Shown here: positions 9,439-18,153 of the stretch, in pieces
Position numbering within the stretch: position 1 is the first letter of the stretch
How the letters are laid out: every line of letters begins with the position of its first letter
Origin: JANSWP01 sp041941305
GTDB taxonomy: Bacteria > Bacteroidota > Bacteroidia > Chitinophagales > Saprospiraceae
Length of the DNA stretch: 64,000 bases
NCBI GenBank assembly: GCA_041941305.1
Contig: JBGTQJ010000011.1
Location: 128,844-192,843, forward strand
Reading direction: 5' to 3'
Program-made: the position numbers and the translations under genes
The notes under the pieces: generated by a model
The model's input: only the letters and a program-made list of their open reading frames with translations
Told to the model about the DNA's origin: nothing
Databases searched by the model: none

Positions 9439-9774
9439 ATGTCCAAAATCACCGGAACACTAACCAAGAGATATTATTCCATCAGCGAGGTAGCGAAGAT
9501 GTTTGATGTATCCAAATCCTTGATACGATTTTGGGACCAGGAATTCGATGTTCTTACACCTGTTAAAAACAACAAAGGCGAAAGACGGTTCACAACTCAA
9601 AACATTGAGCAGTTTGAACTAATTTACCATTTGGTGAAAGAGCAGGGGTTTACATTGAATGGTGCGAGAAAAGAAATCAGGAGGCGAAAAAAAATGAAGA
9701 AACGCAAAGAGGAAGTGATTGAAAAATTGATTGAAATAAAGTCTTTTTTAAAACAGTTACAATCAGAATTATAG
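9439..9774 (+). CDS. MerR family transcriptional regulator
   Basis: A short DNA-binding regulator of 111 residues. The winged-helix MerR motif is clear: KRYYSISEVAKMFDVSKSLIRFWDQEF, the wing containing GERRFTTQNIEQ, and the second HTH-like part FTLNGARKEIRRR. There is no C-terminal ligand domain, only a short basic and coiled-coil tail, so the effector is unknown. The upstream in-frame ATG at 9406 would add 11 residues unlike the family; the ATG at 9439 gives MSKITGTLTKRYYS and is preferred. It heads a run of plus-strand genes through scpB to the transglycosylase. Confidence 0.88.
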   Translation: MSKITGTLTKRYYSISEVAKMFDVSKSLIRFWDQEFDVLTPVKNNKGERRFTTQNIEQFELIYHLVKEQGFTLNGARKEIRRRKKMKKRKEEVIEKLIEIKSFLKQLQSEL

Positions 9775-9870
9775 ATAAGGCTAGGAGCAAACGTTTCCTT
9801 TTTTAAAATATTCATTAAAACTTTGAACCTCTTCATCTTGAGTTTTGGTTTGCGACTTACAATTTGAAAA

Positions 9871-9896
9871 ACTCGCAACCCACGACCCACAACCCA
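9871..9896 (+). repeat. CAACCCAC-rich simple repeat
   Basis: A tract of CAACCCA/CGACCCA units between the MerR gene and the next ORF. The same composition occurs inside the hybrid regulator (56840-56897 and 57011-57065) and, inverted, in the rRNA spacer (63104-63125). Here it would encode an odd PTTHNP-rich leader if translation began at the TTG at 9864. Confidence 0.55.
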
Positions 9897-9905
9897 TCTC
9901 TTCCT

Positions 9906-10793
9906 TTGAAGCATTTTTACTGGACGTATGTTCCTGGTGGCGGAAAAAAGTATAAAGTTGGCTTATTGCATGGTACCAAGACCGGGCATTTGATGGTTTA
10001 TTGTAATGCCAAAATAATCATTATTGATTTCAAGGTCAGAGATTCAAAGGTATATTCCTTCTTCATCAACGAGGAATTGTGTGAGATTCATCTAACAAGG
10101 AAGGGAGACCAAATGTTTTACGAGTTTCAAATCAATGAAAAAGCAGATACCCCCCTAAATAGAGCCAGAAAAAAACTAAACCGAAAGTATATGGCTCAAA
10201 CTTTAGGATTCTTTGGGGCTATGTTTTTAATATTAGTAGCTGTATTTTTTGGATTAAATAATGCCAAAAATGCTGCAGCTAAAAATAATATTGAATCCAT
10301 GTTGGTCAAGGAAGGGGCAAAGACTATTGGAATTGTAACCATTAAGAATGAAGCACCCAACCCTAAGATCTCCTATTTTTATGTCGCCAACAATATCAAT
10401 CACTCAAAAGAAGTGGTTTTACAAGATAGCACCAATTTTATTTCAAAAAATGGAATGCCATTGGAATCCGGAGATGAATTCATAGTTGAATTTGTTCGAT
10501 CCGACCCTAAGATCAGCAAAATCCTTTTTGCTGAGCCTACAAAAAAACAGCTTGAAACCTATCGTAAAAGGGTGATTGAAAAACATGCTGCTCAACATCC
10601 TCAAATGCTCAATTCCCTTGTTGAATGCCAGGTAGATATCGCTTACCAACTTCGTGGCATTAAGGGTTTTGCAGATTTTTACTTCCAAAACACCCCTCCG
10701 GAAGAAAATGCCAAAAACAATCGCAATACTTTTTTGAAATTGACCAGAGATTTGCCTTTTCAAAAAAAGGAAGAGCAAGAATGTTGGAATTAA
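9906..10793 (+). CDS. Hypothetical single-pass membrane protein
   Basis: About 295 residues if started at the TTG at 9906 (KHFYWTYVPGGGKKYKVGLLHG). A longer frame begins at another TTG at 9864, but those residues come from the simple repeat and look unlike protein. The first 80 residues are beta-rich, one membrane helix lies at about 95-118 (LGFFGAMFLILVAVFFGL), and the rest is an extracytoplasmic or cytoplasmic mixed domain with two late Cys. I do not recognise a named family. It sits between a MerR regulator and scpB, 15 bases before the scpB start, so the two are probably co-transcribed. Confidence 0.65.
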   Translation: MKHFYWTYVPGGGKKYKVGLLHGTKTGHLMVYCNAKIIIIDFKVRDSKVYSFFINEELCEIHLTRKGDQMFYEFQINEKADTPLNRARKKLNRKYMAQTLGFFGAMFLILVAVFFGLNNAKNAAAKNNIESMLVKEGAKTIGIVTIKNEAPNPKISYFYVANNINHSKEVVLQDSTNFISKNGMPLESGDEFIVEFVRSDPKISKILFAEPTKKQLETYRKRVIEKHAAQHPQMLNSLVECQVDIAYQLRGIKGFADFYFQNTPPEENAKNNRNTFLKLTRDLPFQKKEEQECWN

Positions 10794-10808
10794 GATGTCT
10801 TTTGTATT

Positions 10809-11456
10809 TTGGAGGCAAAATCAACATCATCTTTGGAACATTTATCACAACATATTGAGGCATTGATTTTTGCAACAGAAGCTCCTGTATCCAGTGACGA
10901 AATTCGAAAATGCTTGCAGGAGACTTTTGAAACAAAATTCAAAAAAGAGGATATTGAAGAAGCAATCAAAAACCTTCAAAATCGTTATAGTGCTGATGAT
11001 TCTGCTATTGAAATTGTAGAGATTGCAGGTGGTTTCCAATTTTTGACAAAAGCAGCATTTCATACGCCTGTCGGTACTTTTTTGAAACAAACAGCCAAAA
11101 AGCGATTGTCCCGAGCTGCTTTGGAAACCCTTTCCATTATTGCCTACAAGCAACCCGTTACCAAAAGTGAAATGGAAAAGATAAGAGGTGTTAGTTGTGA
11201 TTATTCGATTCAGAAACTATTGGAGAAGGAACTTGTTTCCATAACAGGTCGAAGTGAAGGACCAGGTCGCCCTTTGCTTTATGGAACCAGTCAAAAGTTT
11301 ATGGATTATTTTGGTTTAAAGAGTATTAAAGACTTACCAAAACCAAAAGATTTTAAAGAGCCCGAAAGTGAAATTGGAGAACAAGCACCGATTGAGGAGG
11401 AAGTAGAAGCAGTTGCCCCAGGGGGTAATGATGAAGTACCCACTGCTTCTGAATAA
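10809..11456 (+). CDS. scpB: Segregation and condensation protein B
   Basis: ScpB forms the kleisin-associated part of the SMC-ScpAB complex that compacts and segregates the chromosome. The tandem winged-helix family is recognised by LSQHIEALIFATEAPVSSDEI, AGGFQFLTK, LSRAALETLSIIAYKQPVTKSE and the segment IRGVSCDYSIQKLLEK. It then runs through GRPLLYGTS and MDYFGLKSIKDLP. An acidic tail of about 45 residues follows and is often variable. The start codon is TTG at 10809 or, less likely, a TTG eight codons on; no ATG is available near the N-terminus. The DUF2480 gene follows after 11 bases. Confidence 0.92.
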   Translation: MEAKSTSSLEHLSQHIEALIFATEAPVSSDEIRKCLQETFETKFKKEDIEEAIKNLQNRYSADDSAIEIVEIAGGFQFLTKAAFHTPVGTFLKQTAKKRLSRAALETLSIIAYKQPVTKSEMEKIRGVSCDYSIQKLLEKELVSITGRSEGPGRPLLYGTSQKFMDYFGLKSIKDLPKPKDFKEPESEIGEQAPIEEEVEAVAPGGNDEVPTASE

Positions 11457-11467
11457 TAATTATCTTT

Positions 11468-11992
11468 ATGAATATTACAGAAAAGCCATTAGTCAATAAA
11501 GTAGCGAAAAGTAGTTTGATTACTTTAAATTTGGAAGATTTCTTCCCAAAGGAGGAAGTAATTGCTTTTGATTTGAAGGACTATTTATTCATGGAGCTGA
11601 TTCTGAAGGAAAAAGATTTCAGAGCAGCTTTGAAAGAACATGATTGGGAGCAGTATCGCGAAAAAAATTTAGTTGTTTTTTGCTCTACGGATGCAATAAT
11701 CCCCGTTTGGGCCTACATGTTGGTCACTGCTTACGCTACGCCATTTGCTAATGAAATTTTTCAAGGGACTGAAGATGAATTTTATAAAAATGCCTTCCAG
11801 AAAGCCTTGTCAACAGTAGATGAATCCCAATATGAAGGAAGCAGAATCGTCATAAAGGGTTGTAGCAATAAACCAGTACCTCCCTCTGCTTATGTGGAAT
11901 TGACACGAAAATTGCAGCCCTATGCTCAAAGTATCATGTATGGAGAGCCTTGTTCCACTGTACCGATATTCAAAAGGCCAAGAAAACGATAA
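11468..11992 (+). CDS. DUF2480 family protein
   Basis: A 174-residue cytoplasmic protein of the DUF2480 family, which is conserved in Bacteroidota and has no known function. Family signatures visible are LEDFFPKEEVIAFDLKDYLF, LKEKDFRAALKEHDW, CSTDAIIPVWAYML and IKGCSNKPVPPSAYVELTRK, with an ending in GEPCSTVPIFKR. It lies 11 bases after scpB in the same direction, so it is probably co-transcribed with it. Confidence 0.85.
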   Translation: MNITEKPLVNKVAKSSLITLNLEDFFPKEEVIAFDLKDYLFMELILKEKDFRAALKEHDWEQYREKNLVVFCSTDAIIPVWAYMLVTAYATPFANEIFQGTEDEFYKNAFQKALSTVDESQYEGSRIVIKGCSNKPVPPSAYVELTRKLQPYAQSIMYGEPCSTVPIFKRPRKR

Positions 11993-12105
11993 AGTATTTC
12001 CAGTTGTGCGTTCTTTGTTTCCTGAGTTTCAAATTGAATGGCAGGAAATTTTGTACATAAAACTGGGAACTACTGATTTCTCATGAACATCTAAAACACA
12101 AACAC

Positions 12106-13029
12106 ATGGAACCTAAGATCCTTTACCGCTACACACTAGTACTTGCTGGTTTTTTAACCATAATGGTTTTCACCGCCTACGATGATCCTAAACCGTCAAC
12201 TGACCCTCCCGTAATTTCGAATGCCGATGCCTTGCCACAGGTAATTCATGGTGTTAATTTAAAACAACCCTTCAATTTTGCTGACGAACAATTGCCCATG
12301 GACAATTTTGATGTTCGTGAGCGACTGGATAGAGAAATGAGTGTTAATTCGTATTGGCATTCCAGTACATTATTGAATATTAAAAACTCAACCCGTCATT
12401 TTCCTCTGATGGAGAAAATATTGAAAGAAGAGGGAGTCCCTGAAGATTTCAAATATTTGGCTGTTGCTGAAAGTGGCTTACGCAATGTTCGCTCTCCTGC
12501 AGGCGCAAAAGGGTTTTGGCAATTCATGAAAAATACAGCAACCCACTACGGTTTGGAAGTAAGTACTGAGGTAGATGAGCGATACCATATTGAAAAAGCG
12601 ACCCGGGCAGCTTGTAAGTATATTAAAAGTTATTTCAAGAAGTTTGGAAGCTGGACGCTTGCCGCTGCTGCGTATAATATGGGGGGACCACGGCTTAAAA
12701 AAGAAATTGATGCACAAAAGGCTATTTCTTATTATGACCTCAATTTAAATGACGAGACCAACCGTTATGTATTTCGTATTGTGGCAATCAAGGAAATATT
12801 AAATAGTCCACAGAATTTTGGTTTTTACTTAGATGATGAAGATTATTATCAACCTTTGGATAAATTTGGAGTCCTGGAGGTGGATACAACAATTGCCAAT
12901 TTGGGAAATTTTGCTAAAAAATATGGAACCTCCTATAGAATGCTAAAAGTTTATAATCCTTGGCTGAGAAGCTCAAAATTAACTAACTCAAAAAGGAAGA
13001 AATACGATATTAGAGTTCCTATGAACTAA
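12106..13029 (+). CDS. Lytic transglycosylase with LysM-like C-terminus
   Basis: Cleaves the glycan strands of peptidoglycan. A hydrophobic N-terminal segment (residues 7-24) exports or anchors the protein of 307 residues. The SLT domain covers about 95-230: LKEEGVPEDFKYLAVAESGL holds the catalytic Glu122, followed by AGAKGFWQFM and AAAAYNMGG. The C-terminal 50 residues, with TTIANLGNFAKKYGTSYRML, look like a LysM-type peptidoglycan-binding module. It follows DUF2480 after 113 bases, and a perfect palindrome lies 20 bases past its stop. The family resembles membrane-bound MltD-type enzymes. Confidence 0.9.
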   Translation: MEPKILYRYTLVLAGFLTIMVFTAYDDPKPSTDPPVISNADALPQVIHGVNLKQPFNFADEQLPMDNFDVRERLDREMSVNSYWHSSTLLNIKNSTRHFPLMEKILKEEGVPEDFKYLAVAESGLRNVRSPAGAKGFWQFMKNTATHYGLEVSTEVDERYHIEKATRAACKYIKSYFKKFGSWTLAAAAYNMGGPRLKKEIDAQKAISYYDLNLNDETNRYVFRIVAIKEILNSPQNFGFYLDDEDYYQPLDKFGVLEVDTTIANLGNFAKKYGTSYRMLKVYNPWLRSSKLTNSKRKKYDIRVPMN

Positions 13030-13049
13030 TGCAGTTGAAAACTTTAATA

Positions 13050-13111
13050 CGTTTAGTTATTAAAAATCCTGTATGCGAATATTCGCATACAGGATTTTTA
13101 ATAACTAAACG
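13050..13111. repeat. 62-base perfect palindrome, possible terminator
   Basis: The left half (13050-13080) and right half (13081-13111) are exact reverse complements with no spacer. As RNA it would fold into a very long hairpin and could terminate the transglycosylase transcript. It then precedes the next gene by only 26 bases. There is no extended T run after it. Confidence 0.75.
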
Positions 13112-13137
13112 ACAATAAGTAAATAACCTATTCAACA

Positions 13138-14124
13138 ATGAGTTCAACTTTCCGATGGGGAATTTTAGGTCTTGGGAAAATAGCTCACAAATTTGCTCAG
13201 GATATTCAATTAATAGAAAGTGCAGAAGTATTCGCAGTTGCTTCTCGGTCAAAAACCAGGGCAAAAGAATATGCTGAAAAATATGGGGCCACTTATGCTT
13301 TCGATTCCTATGAGGCAATGGCCAAATGTAAAGAAGTAGATGCAGTATACATAGCCACACCACATACGAGTCATTACGAAAACACTTTATTGTGTCTGGA
13401 AAACAAGCTCCCGGTTTTGTGTGAAAAAGCGTTTGCCATCAATTCAAAGCAGGTGAAACAAATGATCGAGTCGGCAAAAAAAAATGACACTTTTTTAATG
13501 GAAGCTTTATGGACCCGTTTTTTGCCTGCCTATAAAAAGATGTTAGAGATAGTCGACAACCGACAACTTGGAGATTTACTGAATGTAAGGGCAGATTTTA
13601 GTTTTAAAGCGCCTTTCAATCCTGAAAGAAGGGTTTTTAACAGAAAGCTAGGAGGCGGGGCTTTACTAGATATTGGCATATATCCGGTTTTCCTGACACT
13701 TTCTCTGTTTGGCAAACCTAATAAAATTGAAGCTGTAGCAACCTTTGGACAAAGCAATGTAGATGAAAGTTGTGCGATGATTTTTCAATATTCAGAGGGA
13801 AAACTTGCATTCTTGGACGCTTCCTTCCGATACCATTCAAAAACCGAAGCTTATATTTATGGCGAAAAAGGAACCATCCATCTTCCCAGCAGATTTCATC
13901 AGCCCAAACAAATCATTATTGAATTATACCATAATGAAAGACAGGAATTCAATCTTCCATATATGGGTAATGGCTATTATCATGAGGCCCTTGAAGTAAT
14001 GAATTGTCTTGCAAAAGGAAAAAAAGAAAGTGATTCAATGTCACTCCAATTTAGTTTAGAGATGATGGAAGTATTGGATGCCATACGCGAAAAGGCAAGT
14101 ATTTCCTATCCAGCCTTTGATTGA
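13138..14124 (+). CDS. Gfo/Idh/MocA family NAD(P)-dependent oxidoreductase
   Basis: A 328-residue two-domain sugar or diol dehydrogenase. The Rossmann fold begins at once with WGILGLGKIAHKF (GxGxxA). The dinucleotide-domain end VYIATPHTSHYE and the catalytic-Lys segment VLCEKAF follow. The C-terminal alpha/beta domain contains GGGALLDIGIYPV, typical of the dihydrodiol/1,5-anhydrofructose dehydrogenase branch. No signal peptide is present, so it is cytoplasmic. The substrate is not evident, and no sugar-uptake genes lie nearby. The downstream CotH-like gene starts 18 bases later and may share the transcript. Confidence 0.88.
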   Translation: MSSTFRWGILGLGKIAHKFAQDIQLIESAEVFAVASRSKTRAKEYAEKYGATYAFDSYEAMAKCKEVDAVYIATPHTSHYENTLLCLENKLPVLCEKAFAINSKQVKQMIESAKKNDTFLMEALWTRFLPAYKKMLEIVDNRQLGDLLNVRADFSFKAPFNPERRVFNRKLGGGALLDIGIYPVFLTLSLFGKPNKIEAVATFGQSNVDESCAMIFQYSEGKLAFLDASFRYHSKTEAYIYGEKGTIHLPSRFHQPKQIIIELYHNERQEFNLPYMGNGYYHEALEVMNCLAKGKKESDSMSLQFSLEMMEVLDAIREKASISYPAFD

Positions 14125-14142
14125 TTAATAATTTAATAGCAC

Positions 14143-15771
14143 ATGAATTTCACAAATAAATTTATATTCAAAATTTTTCTGCTAATCCCAATTTCGTCAA
14201 TTGGTCAAGTTGATTTTACTTCCTCCAATCTTCCAATACTAAAGGTTAGCACTCTAGAAGAAATAATCGATGAACCCAAAATAGAAGGACACCTGGGACT
14301 AATTTGGAATGGCGACAATCTCCGAAATAATGTTGGTGATAGTTTCAATCACTATGACGGAAAAATAGGGATTGAAATTCGAGGGGCCAGCTCTCAGTGG
14401 TTTCCCAAAAAAAGCTACTCTTTTGAGACAAGAAATGAGGATGGCTCAAATAATAATGTTTCATTACTGGGTATGCCTTCTGAAAATGATTGGGTGCTTC
14501 ACGGCCCCTTTAGTGATAAGAGTTTAATGCGGAATGCCATAACTTATACTTTAGCCAGCTGGATTATGGACTATGCTCCAAGAGTCCGTTTTTGCGAACT
14601 TTTTGTCAATGATGATTACAAAGGTGTTTACTTACTTACAGAAAAAATAAAAAGGGATAACAATCGCGTAAATATTGATAAAATGACCCTAGATGAAACG
14701 GATGGCGATGAGCTGACGGGAGGTTATATTATTAAAATAGACAAGGCTGAAGGAGGTGACAATGAAGGGTGGATTTCCCCTTATCGTCCTGAAGATGATT
14801 CCTGGCAAGAAACCGTTTTCTTCTACCATTACCCAAAACCTGATGAAATTACTCCCGAACAAGAACTTTATATCGAAAGCTTCATCACCTCTTTTGAAGA
14901 ATCATTGAAATCTGAAGATTATAAAAATGCAACTACAGGCTATCGAAAATTCGTTGATATTCCTGAATTCCTGGATTTCATGTTTATTAATGAAATTGGA
15001 AGAAATGTAGATGGCTACCGTTTGAGTACCTTCATGCATAAAGACAAGGAAAGTGCTGGAGGAAAACTAAAAATGGGCCCAGTTTGGGATTTCAACTTGG
15101 CTTTTGGAAATGTTGATTATTGCATTGGGGGAGGGACAAAAGGCTGGGCTTTAGATTTTAATTCCGTCTGCCCAGACGATTTTTGGATTATTCCTTTTTG
15201 GTGGGAAAGACTTCGCGAAGATCATTCCCTTGCAGGGGAGGCAGCAGAACGTTGGAAGATGCTTAGAAACGCTGAACTTTCGAATGCTCGTATTTTCAAC
15301 ATGATCGATTCTCTTGCTAATTTACTGGAAGAAAGTGCAGATAGAAATTTCGAAAGATGGGATATTTTAACCGATTACGTTTGGCCAAACAGCTACATCG
15401 GAGGTTCCTACGAAAATGAAATTGATTTCCTCAAAAATTGGCTTACCGACCGGTTAACCTGGCTTGATGAAAATTTTGAAAGGTTTGGAATATACAGATA
15501 CATTCCAGAAGAACGCTTTGATCCTATTATCTATCCTAATCCTTTTCGAGAAAATGTTACTTTCAAGTATTATGTTAGAGAGACAGAAAAGGTCAATTTC
15601 AAAATCTTTAATAGTCTTGGAGCCTTGGTTTTTGAAATTCAAGACTTCGAACACTTTAATGGGAATAACACTTTTCTGCTAGATACCTCAGATTTTCCCT
15701 CGGGCATCTATTTTTATTCCTTCTGGATATTTGATGAAAAGCGGCATCAGGGGAAGATCATCAAACAATAG
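14143..15771 (+). CDS. CotH kinase-like secreted protein with T9SS type A sorting domain
   Basis: A 542-residue exported protein. A signal peptide (residues 1-21, ending SIGQ) precedes a CotH domain of about 300 residues. CotH features are GIEIRGASSQWFPKKSYSFE, WVLHGPFSDKSLMRN, GVYLLTEKIKRD and the metal/catalytic loop GPVWDFNLAFG near residue 312. CotH domains phosphorylate spore-coat proteins in Bacillus; in Bacteroidota their target is unknown. The C-terminal 80 residues (YPNPFRENVTF ... LPSGIY-like end) form a T9SS type A sorting signal, so the protein should reach the cell surface. Its stop lies 4 bases from that of the convergent VOC gene. Confidence 0.9.
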   Translation: MNFTNKFIFKIFLLIPISSIGQVDFTSSNLPILKVSTLEEIIDEPKIEGHLGLIWNGDNLRNNVGDSFNHYDGKIGIEIRGASSQWFPKKSYSFETRNEDGSNNNVSLLGMPSENDWVLHGPFSDKSLMRNAITYTLASWIMDYAPRVRFCELFVNDDYKGVYLLTEKIKRDNNRVNIDKMTLDETDGDELTGGYIIKIDKAEGGDNEGWISPYRPEDDSWQETVFFYHYPKPDEITPEQELYIESFITSFEESLKSEDYKNATTGYRKFVDIPEFLDFMFINEIGRNVDGYRLSTFMHKDKESAGGKLKMGPVWDFNLAFGNVDYCIGGGTKGWALDFNSVCPDDFWIIPFWWERLREDHSLAGEAAERWKMLRNAELSNARIFNMIDSLANLLEESADRNFERWDILTDYVWPNSYIGGSYENEIDFLKNWLTDRLTWLDENFERFGIYRYIPEERFDPIIYPNPFRENVTFKYYVRETEKVNFKIFNSLGALVFEIQDFEHFNGNNTFLLDTSDFPSGIYFYSFWIFDEKRHQGKIIKQ

Positions 15772-15775
15772 TTGT

Positions 15776-16144
15776 TCAATTCTCTGAATGTAAGGCGATT
15801 CTATTACCCTCAACATCCTCGATCAATGCCATATATCCATGATCTGGGGAAATTTGCTTTTTTGCTTGAATAATTTTTCCTCCAGCCTTCTCCACTTTCC
15901 CTAATACAGATGATAAATCTGGATTGGCATTCATGTAAACCACGGTCCCTGTTGAAGAGGGCTTGTACCAGGCTCCTTCACAGATTGCACATCCAACATC
16001 ACCATGAGGGAATATGCCCATTTTTAAAGCGCCTAAATCCACCGCTTGAATTTCAACATCAAAAATGGTTTCATAAAAATGTTTTGCACGATTAAAATTT
16101 GAAGCTGGAATTTCGAACCAGCCTGTCCATGACTTTTTACTCAT
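15776..16144 (-). CDS. VOC family (glyoxalase/bleomycin-resistance fold) protein
   Basis: A single-fold VOC protein of 122 residues with two beta-alpha-beta-beta-beta modules. GWFEIPASNFNRAKHFYETIF opens the first, and GGKIIQAKKQISPDHGYMALIEDVEGNRIALHS closes the second. The final strand carries the usual acidic/His metal-ligand pattern. It belongs to the group annotated as lactoylglutathione-lyase-like or PhnB-like proteins, whose substrates are mostly unknown. It is cytoplasmic and convergent with the CotH gene. Confidence 0.85.
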   Translation of the reverse strand: MSKKSWTGWFEIPASNFNRAKHFYETIFDVEIQAVDLGALKMGIFPHGDVGCAICEGAWYKPSSTGTVVYMNANPDLSSVLGKVEKAGGKIIQAKKQISPDHGYMALIEDVEGNRIALHSEN

Positions 16145-16809
16145 AAATCATATTTTGATTTTAAAAATAATATGTAAAATTACGTAGGTAATACTTCTTT
16201 AATTTTTTTGAATGGTTAAAATTAGCGCAATTTTGTTTTGTTTTTTTTTGGAAAAAAACAGTCTTCCCATAAATTGCAGCTCGCACCGCAATAATAATTG
16301 GTATCCATTCTAATATAATCCCTTCCCTAACCACAGTATCTTAATAAAAATTAAAAACGCATCCAAAGTCTTCTTGTGAAAAACATAAACTCAAGGGTGT
16401 AGTGTAACCGGTATGAACACTATAGCTAAAGGTTTTTTTGTAAAGCCTAAAAACAAAATTCGAATATTTATGAGAAGACTACTTTGCATTCCATTCTTGT
16501 ACTTATTCGTCCCATTTTATTGTTTTTAAAATCTTTAAATTTTTTCCTTCGTTTCCAAGCGTTGCTTTGTAACAATTTCAGTAAATCTGGTATTAAACAT
16601 TTGTAAACGTTAGGGGAATTGTAGAGGTTTGATGAGTTTATATATTATGATAGAACCAAAACTAAATTATTTAGACTAGGATTCTATTCAAATTACAACT
16701 CGTCAACCTCTATTTTTTTTTGAATAGCTTCCCCTACCAATGGGTTTTCTTTTTACAACCTTCCAAAATTTTCTTTCTTTGATTTCCTATTAAAAATTGA
16801 GAGGAATCT
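16145..16809. other. 665-base intergenic region with an imperfect inverted repeat
   Basis: No gene of normal length is present. A 38-codon plus-strand frame at 16413-16529 ends in a hydrophobic segment (RRLLCIPFLYLFVPFYCF) and looks like a cut-off signal peptide; it is not called as a gene. An imperfect inverted repeat occupies 16611-16736. The outer arms are TAGGGGAA/TTCCCCTA, the inner arms of about 15 bases lie at 16623-16638 and 16697-16711. The rest is AT-rich with poly-T tracts. Confidence 0.5.
16611..16736. repeat. Imperfect inverted repeat before the deacetylase-like gene
   Basis: Outer 8-base arms (16611-16618 and 16729-16736) pair exactly. Inner arms of 15-16 bases pair with a bulge and a mismatch. 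Total span is 126 bases, ending 73 bases before the next start codon. It could be a structured leader or a small non-coding repeat; there is no transposase nearby. Confidence 0.45.
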
Positions 16810-18117
16810 ATGAATTTAATTGTCTATTCAAAATCTAAGAGTCCGCGTCTTGAATACATTCTGAATGTGATATTGGGACAATTATTGGGAATTGAATATT
16901 TGTTAATCACCAATAAAATTGATTTTGAAAAGAGCTCTTCTCCAAAAATCAACTTCAGCGACTATCCTTTTTCATGTGATATTTTTCACATTATTCCGCA
17001 TACACTTTTATTCGAAAAAAGCATAAAGCCACAAAACATAGAGGTATATGAGTACCAGGGACTTCCTGCATTTTTTAAAAGTCATGAAGGAAAAGGAGAT
17101 TTACCTTTCGATATTTTTTCAATGGCTTTTTATTTATTAAGTCGTTATGAAGAGTACCTGCCATTTCCTAAAGATGACTTTGGTCGATTTACTGCAAAGG
17201 AAAGCTTAGTCGCCAAACATGGTTTTTTGGAAATGCCATTGATAAATCTATGGGCAAAAAAGTTAGGGGCATTATTAAAGGCAAGATTCCCTTCTTTAGC
17301 GATTCGGGAACCAGAATTTAAATTTCAACCTACATATGACATTGATTATGTCTGGGCTTACTTGAACAAAGGATTTTTTAGAACAAGTGGAGGTTTTTTA
17401 AAAGATTTGCTTACTCTAAATTTTCAGAATATATCAACCAGAACAAAAGTTTTATTAAAAATCGAAAAAGATCCTTTTTTTACTTTTGATTACTTGAATC
17501 AGCTTCACGAAAAGAATAAACACTTCCCTATTTTCTTCTTTTTATTAGCTAACTGGGGCAAGTTTGACAAAAATACCTCTTATAAAAATCCAGCCCTGCA
17601 GAAATCAATCTTAACTGTTTCTGAAAAATACGATATTGGAATTCACCCTTCCTTTCAATCGAATTCAAAAGAAGAATTGATTACAGTTGAAAAACTGCGC
17701 CTTGAGAGAATTTCCAGAAAAACTATTTCAAAAAGTCGACAGCATTTTTTAATCCTTGACTTTCCAAGAACCTACCAAAATTTAATTAAAGCTGGAATTA
17801 AAGAAGATTATACAATGGGCTATGCTTCGAGAGTTGGTTTTCGAGCCAGCATCGCTTCTTCTTTCTTTTGGTATGATATTGAAAATGAGAAAATTACAGC
17901 CTTGAAAGTTCATCCTTTTCAAGTGATGGATGTAACTTTAAAGCAATATTTAAATTTGTCTCCTGAAGAGGTGATTCAGAAAATAACTCCAATAATCAAT
18001 GTTTGCAAGGAAGTTGGAGGCACTTTTACCACACTTTGGCACAACAGCTCTTTAAGTGATGAAACAGAATGGAGAGGTTGGCGCAAAGTTTATGAGCAGA
18101 TTTTAACCTACCTTTGA
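16810..18117 (+). CDS. Polysaccharide deacetylase-like protein
   Basis: A 435-residue protein of the Bacteroidota group annotated as polysaccharide deacetylase family. The N-terminal third is an uncharacterised domain (EYILNVILGQLLGIEYLL, FDIFSMAFYLLSRYEEYLPF). The C-terminal part carries NodB-like features: TYDIDYVWAYL with the Asp pair near residue 178, DIGIHPSFQS with the His, and the late TLWHNS motif. No signal peptide is seen, which suggests a cytoplasmic or peripheral role in polysaccharide processing. It is followed by upp after 36 bases. The function is inferred from the fold and is not certain. Confidence 0.75.
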   Translation: MNLIVYSKSKSPRLEYILNVILGQLLGIEYLLITNKIDFEKSSSPKINFSDYPFSCDIFHIIPHTLLFEKSIKPQNIEVYEYQGLPAFFKSHEGKGDLPFDIFSMAFYLLSRYEEYLPFPKDDFGRFTAKESLVAKHGFLEMPLINLWAKKLGALLKARFPSLAIREPEFKFQPTYDIDYVWAYLNKGFFRTSGGFLKDLLTLNFQNISTRTKVLLKIEKDPFFTFDYLNQLHEKNKHFPIFFFLLANWGKFDKNTSYKNPALQKSILTVSEKYDIGIHPSFQSNSKEELITVEKLRLERISRKTISKSRQHFLILDFPRTYQNLIKAGIKEDYTMGYASRVGFRASIASSFFWYDIENEKITALKVHPFQVMDVTLKQYLNLSPEEVIQKITPIINVCKEVGGTFTTLWHNSSLSDETEWRGWRKVYEQILTYL

Positions 18118-18153
18118 GGTTTCAAAAAGTACAAACCAATTGCGAGTCTATTT

